Below, one piece after another: positions 1 to 4,941 of a stretch of DNA of 9,630 nt. A program made the translations under genes and the position numbers. This DNA is from an uncultured Oscillospiraceae bacterium (lineage in GTDB: Bacteria > Bacillota > Clostridia > Oscillospirales > Acutalibacteraceae). Position 1 is the stretch's first letter, and every line of letters begins with the position of its first letter. The stretch is from NCBI GenBank assembly GCA_902478455.1, contig CABSLJ010000089.1, positions 1 through 9,630 on the forward strand, in the 5' to 3' direction. Under the pieces are notes generated by a model. It was not told the origin of the DNA and ran no database searches. It worked only from the letters and a program-made list of their open reading frames with translations.

Positions 1-64
1 GGGATTCGAACCCCCGGCCTTCAGAATCGGAATCTGCTGCGATATCCAGCTTCGCTACGGGCGG
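1..64 (-). tRNA. tRNA-Arg (anticodon CCG), 3' end cut off by window edge
   Basis: Read on the minus strand, bases 64 to 1 fold as a tRNA lacking its last 10 or so bases. After a 7-nt acceptor strand (58-64) come U8-A9 (TA), a D stem GCGA/TCGC around a loop containing GG, an anticodon arm CAGA/TCTG with loop TTCCGAT, a 5-nt variable loop, and a T arm GGGGG-TTCGAAT-CCC that runs off the window. Loop positions 34-36 read CCG, which decodes CGG (arginine). The 27-43 pair would be G-A, a mismatch, and base 1 would be C rather than the usual G, so the exact 5' end is slightly uncertain. The 3' acceptor strand, discriminator base and CCA status cannot be seen. Confidence 0.88.
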
Positions 65-187
65 ATAACAACCGGTTGAAGAAGGAAGGGCGGCATCCAC
101 CATATTCCCTGCTGAGAGGGACCTCCTGTTCGCTCCGGAGGCGCGGTAAACTTGCAACATCCTGTCTTCATTCACACCGTGAAATGT

Positions 188-216
188 ATTATAGCACAAA
201 CCGGCTGGAACTTCAA
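188..216 (-). promoter_or_regulatory. Sigma-A-type promoter for the tRNA-Arg
   Basis: On the minus strand there is a -35 TTGAAG (211-216), a 17-nt spacer and a perfect -10 TATAAT (188-193). It sits just after the sensor-kinase stop codon and points at the tRNA. Transcription would start near 181, giving an unusually long leader of about 115 nt before the tRNA. That leader contains two small hairpin-forming dyads (TCCCT/AGGGA at 106-121; CCTCC/GGAGG at 122-141). No terminator is visible between the kinase stop and this promoter. Confidence 0.7.
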
Positions 217-259
217 ATACTTTCTGCCGCTTTTTACAGTAATTTGTTCGCGTCTCGTG

Positions 260-1282
260 TCAGCGGTTGTCTTCCTCCAGCAAAAAATGCTTCCCTTTGG
301 GAAAGCGGATGGTAACACAGGTCCATTCTCCCTGTCGGGAGGCAAGCGAAATCTGCAGCCCCAGCTTGGCGCAGAGCTTTTTGCAAAGATAGAGTCCGAT
401 CCCGGTGGATTTACCGAAACGTCTTCCATTCTCTCCGGTAAAGCCTTTGTCAAAAACGCGCGGTATATCCTTTTGTGCGATGCCGATTCCATTGTCCCAC
501 AGCATGAGCTCCACAAGATTGGCCTTTTCTTCCGCGCCGATTCTGAGCCTTGCTTCTTCTTTATGATATTTGATGGCGTTGGTTATCATCTGACCCAAAA
601 TAAAGTCAAGCCATTTGGTATCGGTATATACCGTGTAGTCTAGCGCGCCCAGCTCCAAGGCGATTTTGCTCTCAATCAGCGCGCGGGAATGTTTTTTGAC
701 GGCGGCGCTCACCAGCTCCCTCAGACGAATTTCGCGGATACTGTAATCCTTTTCCACGCTGTTGCTGCGCGCGTAAAACAGGGCCTGCTCCACCAGGCTT
801 TCCACACGGGACAGTTCCTCTTCGATGTCCTCCGTCACAGGACCGCGGTGGTTTTCAATGATCAGGCGGCTGGAAGCGATGGGCGTCTTGATCTCGTGCA
901 CCCAGGTCTCGACGTATTCCCGGTATTCCTCCGCCGAGCGCTTGTAGGAGGCGATGCGGTCGTTCATCGACTTCGCCGTTCCCTGCAACAGCTCGTACAG
1001 AAACGCTCCTTCCGCAAAGCCGGGCCGCTCTAGCATCTCGGAGAGCAGATACTTCCGATCAAGCCGGTCGAAACAGGAGCGGACCTGCCGGTAATAGGGG
1101 ATCTTTTTGAAATATTCCCACAGCAGAACCGCCGCATCCCCCAGAACAAAAAGCAGAGAGAGGAAAAGAATGGTATAGCCGCCCGCCCCGGTCGCCTGCA
1201 AAAACACCGCCAGGAAGGCGATCAGCAAGGCCTGTATCAGAAGAAAAAACAGCTTATCGCGCAGAAAGCTCCGTAATCTCAT
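260..1282 (-). CDS. Intramembrane-sensing sensor histidine kinase (BceS/GraS type)
   Basis: 340-residue membrane histidine kinase, partner of the response regulator just upstream. Two transmembrane segments (about residues 11-30 and 37-56) are joined by an outside loop of only a few residues, the hallmark of intramembrane-sensing kinases. A linker leads to the dimerisation/phosphoacceptor helix with HEIKTP (His129), then a HATPase domain with N-box ITNAIKY (Asn235), G1 DNGIGI (263-268), an F-box-like VFDKGF and G2 STGIGL (292-297). All catalytic motifs are intact. I place the start at 1282 because a good AAAGGAG lies 8 nt ahead of it; an ATG at 1303 would have this RBS inside the coding sequence. 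Members of this family usually sense cell-wall-active peptides through a partner BceAB-type ABC transporter, but no transporter gene is adjacent here, so the stimulus is unknown. It lies 31 nt after the regulator gene, almost certainly cotranscribed. Confidence 0.92.
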   Translation of the reverse strand: MRLRSFLRDKLFFLLIQALLIAFLAVFLQATGAGGYTILFLSLLFVLGDAAVLLWEYFKKIPYYRQVRSCFDRLDRKYLLSEMLERPGFAEGAFLYELLQGTAKSMNDRIASYKRSAEEYREYVETWVHEIKTPIASSRLIIENHRGPVTEDIEEELSRVESLVEQALFYARSNSVEKDYSIREIRLRELVSAAVKKHSRALIESKIALELGALDYTVYTDTKWLDFILGQMITNAIKYHKEEARLRIGAEEKANLVELMLWDNGIGIAQKDIPRVFDKGFTGENGRRFGKSTGIGLYLCKKLCAKLGLQISLASRQGEWTCVTIRFPKGKHFLLEEDNR

Positions 1283-1313
1283 GCCGACATCTCCTTTTTC
1301 CAACGATCTTCCG

Positions 1314-1979
1314 CTACACCTTGTAGCCCTGGCCGCGCCTGGTCAGCAGGAAGTCGGTCACATCGATCTCCTCGAGCTTCTTGCGCAGGCGGTTGATGTT
1401 GACGGTGAGCGTATTGTCGTCGATAAATTCCTCCGACTGCCACAAATCCTCCATGATCTGCGCGCGCGTGAGGATCCGGCCCTTGTTCTCCATCAGCAGC
1501 TTGAGGATGCGCAGCTCGTTCTTGGTCAGCTCGGCTGTTTTTCCCGCACAGGAGACGGTCGCCTCGGCGCTGTTGAGGAGGACGCCCCTGTGCTCGAGGA
1601 CGCTCCCGCGCTCGGTGTGATAGGAACGCTTGAGGACCGACGCGATGCGGGCCAGCAGAATCTGGGCGTGGTAGGGCTTGGCGATGAAATCGTCCGCGCC
1701 GAGATTCATGCTCATGAGCTCATCGAGCTGGCTGTCCCGGCTGGTGACGATGATGATGGGCACATCCGACTGCTTTCTAAGCTCCCGGCAGACGTGATAG
1801 CCGTCAAAGTAAGGGAGATTGATGTCCAAAAGGACCAGATGGGGAGAATGTGCGAGGATGATCGGCGCCAGATGCTCATAGTCGTCGGTCGTCTCGCACA
1901 GATACCCGTATTTGGTCAGCAGGGCGCTGAGCTCGCTTCGGATTTTGAGGTCGTCTTCTACAATAAAAATACGCTCCAT
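1314..1979 (-). CDS. OmpR/PhoB-family response regulator (BceR/GraR-like)
   Basis: 221-residue DNA-binding response regulator. The N-terminal receiver domain (about 1-118) has the acidic pocket Glu8/Asp9, phosphoacceptor Asp52 in LLDINLP, the conserved Thr79/Ser80 and Lys101 in KPYH. The C-terminal winged-helix output domain (about 125-221) has the family signature TKNELRILKLLMENKGRI, and ends in a typical RRGQGYKV wing. The start at 1979 is preceded by AAAGGAG at good spacing; an in-frame ATG at 2051 lies upstream of the likely transcription start and is rejected. It heads a two-gene unit with the histidine kinase. Its targets cannot be read from the window; in relatives they are transporter and envelope-modification genes for peptide antibiotic resistance, none of which are next to it. 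Confidence 0.93.
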   Translation of the reverse strand: MERIFIVEDDLKIRSELSALLTKYGYLCETTDDYEHLAPIILAHSPHLVLLDINLPYFDGYHVCRELRKQSDVPIIIVTSRDSQLDELMSMNLGADDFIAKPYHAQILLARIASVLKRSYHTERGSVLEHRGVLLNSAEATVSCAGKTAELTKNELRILKLLMENKGRILTRAQIMEDLWQSEEFIDDNTLTVNINRLRKKLEEIDVTDFLLTRRGQGYKV

Positions 1980-2021
1980 CGGGCAGTCTCCTTTCTGCGG
2001 CTGACGCCGTAAAACACCTTC

Positions 2022-2050
2022 ATTATACACGCAATGGGTCTGATCATCCA
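2022..2050 (-). promoter_or_regulatory. Promoter for the two-component system
   Basis: On the minus strand a perfect -10 TATAAT (2022-2027) lies 17 nt after a weak -35 TGGATG (2045-2050). Predicted start is near 2015, giving a leader of about 36 nt with AAAGGAG before the response-regulator ATG. The weak -35 would suit an activator or autoregulation, but no clear direct repeat for an OmpR-type regulator was identified. Confidence 0.55.
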
Positions 2051-2062
2051 CCGGAAAAGCTC

Positions 2063-2098
2063 AAAAAACGGGGAAACGGACCGGTTCCGTCTCCCCGT
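2063..2098 (-). terminator. Rho-independent terminator of the zinc-ribbon gene pair
   Basis: A 13-pair stem with one A-C mismatch (2068-2080 with 2086-2098, loop CCGGT) is followed on the minus strand by six T residues (2068-2063). It lies 22 nt after the stop of the downstream zinc-ribbon gene and separates that pair from the two-component genes. Confidence 0.85.
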
Positions 2099-2120
2099 CG
2101 GGATAGAATGGGTTTAATTG

Positions 2121-2669
2121 TCATCCGCTGATCTTTTGGCCGCAATATTCGCATACGCCGATGCCGCCGCGCCGAATCGCGTTGGGCGCCTGACAATTGG
2201 GACATTCGACAACCACCATCTCCGGGCTGTACTCTGCATCCGGGGCGGGTGTTTCGGCGGAGACGTCCTCTTCCAGGATGATCTCCCGGCGCCGCTCATC
2301 GATCCGAGCGCAGGGCAGACGGCCGGTCTTGATCATGTTTGCCAAATTCATTCTGACATTCTCGTAGGACAGGCGTGTGATGACGGCCAGCTCGTCCAGG
2401 CTCATTTTTTGCCTTCCGGCCAAACCTTTGAGACAGGCGATATGACGCTCAGAGACCATCTTTACGCTCAATCCAAATATCCATAATGTGGGACCTATAG
2501 TTAAACAGACAACGAACAGATACCATCCGGCAGGCAGAGCAACCAGGCCGAGGATGGTCAGTACAATCCCCCAATTTTTCATACGCTTTCCTAGCCTTTT
2601 GTCCTTCTCCTCCGTCTTTATGGCCTGATCGTATATAAAATCATTCAAAAATGTTTCCTCTCTTTCCAT
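2121..2669 (-). CDS. Small membrane protein with winged-helix-like segment and C-terminal zinc ribbon (second paralog)
   Basis: 182-residue protein I cannot assign to a named family. A charged N-terminus (1-32) precedes two closely spaced hydrophobic segments (about 33-48 and 50-70). A helical region follows (about 76-135; KMSLDELAVITRLSYENVRMNL), patterned like a winged-helix or PCI-type fold. The C-terminus is a zinc ribbon with CPNC (156/159) and CEYCG (173/176). It is clearly homologous to the upstream gene from the LAG-x3-MSL segment to the end. The soluble part presumably faces the cytoplasm, so a membrane-tethered regulatory or adaptor role is an inference only. The start is unsure: the ATG at 2669 has a poor RBS, while a TTG at 2648 has AGAGGA 7 nt ahead of it. 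It lies 49 nt after the paralog and ends just before a strong terminator. Confidence 0.8.
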   Translation of the reverse strand: MEREETFLNDFIYDQAIKTEEKDKRLGKRMKNWGIVLTILGLVALPAGWYLFVVCLTIGPTLWIFGLSVKMVSERHIACLKGLAGRQKMSLDELAVITRLSYENVRMNLANMIKTGRLPCARIDERRREIILEEDVSAETPAPDAEYSPEMVVVECPNCQAPNAIRRGGIGVCEYCGQKISG

Positions 2670-2689
2670 CCAATTCGCAGTCTTTCCGT

Positions 2690-2715
2690 ATCAACCGTCG
2701 GAATCAACCGTCGGA
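2690..2715. repeat. Perfect tandem duplication of a 13-mer
   Basis: ATCAACCGTCGGA occurs twice head to tail (2690-2702 and 2703-2715) in the short gap between the two zinc-ribbon genes, starting 4 nt after the upstream gene's stop codon. It looks like a recent slippage duplication. It lengthens the spacer ahead of the downstream gene, which has no good RBS for its ATG. Confidence 0.9.
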
Positions 2716-2718
2716 CGC

Positions 2719-3285
2719 TCATTGCCCACCCAAATTTTGGCCGCAATATTCGCACACGCCGCCGCGCTTTACCATATTGATCGCCGTACAGTTGGGGCAT
2801 TCGACGGCTATCATTTTCTCCTCAGGCTGCTCTTTCTCCGTCTCTTCCCAAAGGATCAGTTCATCGGAAGCCTCATTCAGCCGAGCATCGGGAAAATAGT
2901 TGTTCAAAAGCATATACGAAAGATCGGTCCGGACGGTATCTATCGGCACACGGGTCTGTTCAGCCAGGTGCGGCAGGCTCATTCTCTCCTTGCCGGCGAG
3001 CTGCGCCAGATAATCTGTATAGCGCTTGGCGACCTTTTTGCGCCCGGCCCCTTTGAAATACAAAATCAGGCCCCCCGCCAGGAATATGACATACACGAAC
3101 ACGCCAAAAATCCGGTCTCCCGCGCTATATGGGGTTCCGTCCGCATTGGTTATATCGCTAAAGAGAAAAGCGATCATCCCCAACGCCCCCAGAATCATCA
3201 GGGCGGTCCCCCAATAGCTGAATTTTTTCCAGCTGGTAAGCTCCTTTCTCTTTAATTGCAGGACCTCATACATTTTTATTTTCAT
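2719..3285 (-). CDS. Small membrane protein with winged-helix-like segment and C-terminal zinc ribbon (first paralog)
   Basis: 188-residue protein with the same plan as its downstream neighbour. A short basic N-terminus leads to a hydrophobic segment (about 25-43), a polar loop (44-58) and a second hydrophobic segment (about 59-77). A helical winged-helix-like region follows (about 95-146; RMSLPHLAEQTRVPIDTVRTDL), then an acidic linker (146-157) and a zinc ribbon with CPNC (163/166) and CEYCG (178/181). The sequence around an N-terminal HTH-like helix pair (LAEQTRVPIDTVRTDL) resembles a DNA- or protein-binding helix set, but binding is not shown. The start at 3285 is supported by a GGGGGAAG purine run just upstream; the ATG overlaps the stop of a short upstream frame as ATGA. 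It is first in a two-gene unit between the nagA terminator and the terminator at 2063-2098. No family name recognised. Confidence 0.82.
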   Translation of the reverse strand: MKIKMYEVLQLKRKELTSWKKFSYWGTALMILGALGMIAFLFSDITNADGTPYSAGDRIFGVFVYVIFLAGGLILYFKGAGRKKVAKRYTDYLAQLAGKERMSLPHLAEQTRVPIDTVRTDLSYMLLNNYFPDARLNEASDELILWEETEKEQPEEKMIAVECPNCTAINMVKRGGVCEYCGQNLGGQ

Positions 3286-3360
3286 CCCTCTTCCCCCTTG
3301 TGCGCCGCCCACGAAATATTTTCTCCGGTCTTCGCGTCGACGACAATTTCTTCTATTTTT

Positions 3361-3389
3361 ATGATAGCGGATTTACGGCAATGATACAA
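3361..3389 (-). promoter_or_regulatory. Promoter for the zinc-ribbon gene pair
   Basis: On the minus strand -35 TTGTAT (3384-3389), a 17-nt spacer and -10 TATCAT (3361-3366). Predicted transcription starts near 3354, about 70 nt before the first gene's ATG, and downstream of the nagA terminator, which fits an independent unit. Confidence 0.55.
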
Positions 3390-3444
3390 GATGTCCCTGT
3401 CTTTATCACGCGCATTCCAGAGGAGTTCGGCCTCCTTTCGCACG

Positions 3445-3476
3445 AAAAAGCCTCCGCAGCGCACTGCGGAGGCTTT
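3445..3476 (-). terminator. Rho-independent terminator of nagA
   Basis: A perfect 13-bp stem (3447-3459 with 3464-3476) closed by a four-base loop is followed on the minus strand by a run of five T (3449-3445). It starts about 30 nt after the nagA stop codon, so nagA is probably monocistronic. Confidence 0.88.
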
Positions 3477-3505
3477 GGGAATGCGGAAGCACTATGATCA
3501 GCGGG

Positions 3506-4645
3506 TTATCCGCCGACGACAACCTTGCCCTTGATGACGACCATGCGGATATCGAGGTTTTCGTCGAGCACCAGAAGGTCGGCGCGCTTGCCTTCCTCGA
3601 TGCTGCCGGTGACCTTGTCCACGCCGATCTGGCGGGCGGGATTGATGGTGGCCGATTTGACCGCCTGCCTGAAGGGGATGCCGTAGGAAAGCACATTCTT
3701 GAACTCCTGGTAGACGTTGCTCGTGGAGGCGGCGATGGTGCCGTCGGCCAGAAGGGCCTTGCCGTCGCGCACATAGACGGGCTGGCCGCCCAGCTCATAA
3801 TCGCCGTCGGGGCAGCCGGCGGCCTTCATGCTGTCGCTGATGATCATGGTGCGGTCCTCGCCCAGGGCGCGGAAGGCGATGCGCAGCACGGCGGGGTTGA
3901 TGTGGAAGCCGTCGCAGATCAGCTCGGCGCGGACAGAGTCGCTGTCCATCACGGCGCCGACGACGCCGGGGGCGCGGTGGGTCAATCCCGACATGGCGTT
4001 AAACATATGGGTCACCTGGGTGATGCCCAGCTCAAAGGCGTGCTTCGCCTGCTCGTAGTTGGCGTTGGTGTGGGCCAGGGATACGGTGCAGTAGGGGGAA
4101 ACCTCTTGGATGAATTCGTCTCCGCCCTCGCATTCGGCGGCGATGTCCACCACCTTGATGATGCCGCCGCAGCCGTCGAAGAGGCGCTTGAATTCCACCG
4201 GATCGGGATTGCGAACATAGTCGCCGTTCTGCGCGCCCTTCTTGGACATGGCGATAAAGGGACCCTCCATGTTGACGCCCTGAGGGTAAGCGCCCGGAAG
4301 TCCCTTTTCCATGCAGGCCTTCACGTTGGCGAGAATCCTCGCGATCTCCTCCTCGGGCAGGGTCATGGTGGTCGGACAGAAGGAGGTGATTCCCTCCTTG
4401 GCGAGCAGGGCGCTCATGGCCTCCAGGGCTTCCGGAGTGGCGTCCCCCGTGTCGGCCCCGGCGCAGCCGTGGATGTGCATATCGATAAAGCCGGGCAGGA
4501 TGGTGCAGCCCGTCAGGTCGTAGGCCGTTTCGTCATTTGCAGCGCCAGGCGCGCAGATGCGTTCGATCGTCTCTCCCGAAACGACCAGATCGGCGGCGAT
4601 GGTCTCAAAGCTTCCGTCTACAACTTTGGCATTTTTCAAAAGCAT
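3506..4645 (-). CDS. nagA: N-acetylglucosamine-6-phosphate deacetylase
   Basis: 379-residue cytoplasmic enzyme of the amidohydrolase superfamily that converts N-acetylglucosamine-6-phosphate to glucosamine-6-phosphate and acetate, feeding recycled cell-wall or dietary amino sugar into glycolysis or new peptidoglycan. The TIM-barrel metal and substrate motifs are present in order: PGFIDMHIHG with His57/His59, MEGPF with the metal ligand Glu127, AHTNA with His192, THMFNAM with His213, DGFH with His248, and the catalytic Asp271 in IISDSM. Full length for the family, no damage seen. The ATG at 4645 is preceded by AAAGGAGATG at good spacing. The usual partner nagB and a GntR-type nagR are not next to it; it has its own promoter and terminator and is divergent from nrdJ. 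Confidence 0.95.
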   Translation of the reverse strand: MLLKNAKVVDGSFETIAADLVVSGETIERICAPGAANDETAYDLTGCTILPGFIDMHIHGCAGADTGDATPEALEAMSALLAKEGITSFCPTTMTLPEEEIARILANVKACMEKGLPGAYPQGVNMEGPFIAMSKKGAQNGDYVRNPDPVEFKRLFDGCGGIIKVVDIAAECEGGDEFIQEVSPYCTVSLAHTNANYEQAKHAFELGITQVTHMFNAMSGLTHRAPGVVGAVMDSDSVRAELICDGFHINPAVLRIAFRALGEDRTMIISDSMKAAGCPDGDYELGGQPVYVRDGKALLADGTIAASTSNVYQEFKNVLSYGIPFRQAVKSATINPARQIGVDKVTGSIEEGKRADLLVLDENLDIRMVVIKGKVVVGG

Positions 4646-4668
4646 TTTTACTCATCTCCTTTATTTTT

Positions 4669-4697
4669 ATTATAAAACACAAAATCGTTTCCAACAA
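4669..4697 (-). promoter_or_regulatory. Promoter of nagA with a possible cre-like site
   Basis: On the minus strand a perfect -10 TATAAT (4669-4674), a 17-nt spacer and a poor -35 TTGTTG (4692-4697). The leader to nagA would be only about 17 nt. Inside the spacer, TGGAAACGATTTTG (4680-4693, minus) matches the CcpA cre consensus TGWAANCGNTNWCA in all but three positions. Catabolite control would suit nagA, but the cre match is weak. Confidence 0.5.
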
Positions 4698-4737
4698 GCA
4701 AAATTGTCTCCGAAATTTACCGAATCATGCTCTTTTT

Positions 4738-4760
4738 GCGCCAAATCTTTTCATTGGCGC
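4738..4760. repeat. Inverted repeat in the nagA-nrdJ divergent region
   Basis: GCGCCAA (4738-4744) and TTGGCGC (4754-4760) form perfect 7-bp arms around a 9-nt AT-rich centre. It lies about 40 bp upstream of the nagA -35 and is not followed by a T run in either direction, so it is more likely an operator-like dyad than a terminator. No known regulator recognised. Confidence 0.45.
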
Positions 4761-4812
4761 TCATGCCGCGCACGCAATTACATTCCGGAGAATACATAAA
4801 AAGAGTCCCGAG

Positions 4813-4828
4813 ATCCCGGTTGCGGGAT
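4813..4828. repeat. Short palindrome upstream of the nrdJ promoter
   Basis: ATCCCG and CGGGAT (arms of 6 bp, spacer GTTG) form a perfect dyad 40 bp upstream of the nrdJ -35. It could be an operator or chance; no T run follows. Confidence 0.3.
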
Positions 4829-4857
4829 ATAATTCCATACTCTCATTTTTAAAATTC

Positions 4858-4873
4858 ACACAACAGATTGACT
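4858..4873 (+). promoter_or_regulatory. NrdR box 1 (predicted)
   Basis: ACACAACAGATTGACT agrees with the published NrdR-box consensus acaCwAtATaTwGtgt at 12 of 16 positions. It overlaps the -35 hexamer of the nrdJ promoter and starts 31 bp before box 2, the usual spacing of paired NrdR boxes (about three helical turns). NrdR represses ribonucleotide reductase genes when dATP/ATP is high. Confidence 0.65.
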
Positions 4874-4895
4874 TTATCTTTTCTCGTGCTACAAT
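4868..4895 (+). promoter_or_regulatory. Promoter of nrdJ
   Basis: -35 TTGACT (4868-4873), 16-nt spacer, -10 TACAAT (4890-4895). Predicted start near 4902, leaving a 40-nt leader, too short for a cobalamin riboswitch. Both hexamers are covered by NrdR-like boxes. Confidence 0.75.
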
Positions 4896-4904
4896 ATATG
4901 GTGT
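4889..4904 (+). promoter_or_regulatory. NrdR box 2 (predicted)
   Basis: CTACAATATATGGTGT agrees with the NrdR consensus at 13 of 16 positions, including the core CAATATAT and the right arm GTGT. It covers the -10 hexamer and the predicted start site, a position at which binding would block RNA polymerase. Confidence 0.72.
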
Positions 4905-4941
4905 TGATTTCAAATACTGCGCGAGAGGAATGGACAAGATC

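Noticed and set aside
3494..4675. Long plus-strand open frame (393 codons) opposite nagA
   Set aside because: It is the mirror frame of a GC-rich gene. The minus strand encodes a complete NagA with all catalytic motifs, while this frame has low-complexity Gly/Ala/Val/Asp composition and no RBS.
4537..4941. 135-codon N-terminal extension of the nrdJ frame
   Set aside because: It would cover the nagA 5' end and the nrdJ promoter; the family-typical N-terminus begins at 4942.
4902..4941. Cobalamin riboswitch before a B12-dependent enzyme
   Set aside because: The predicted leader is only 40 nt, and no B12-box-like sequence was seen upstream.
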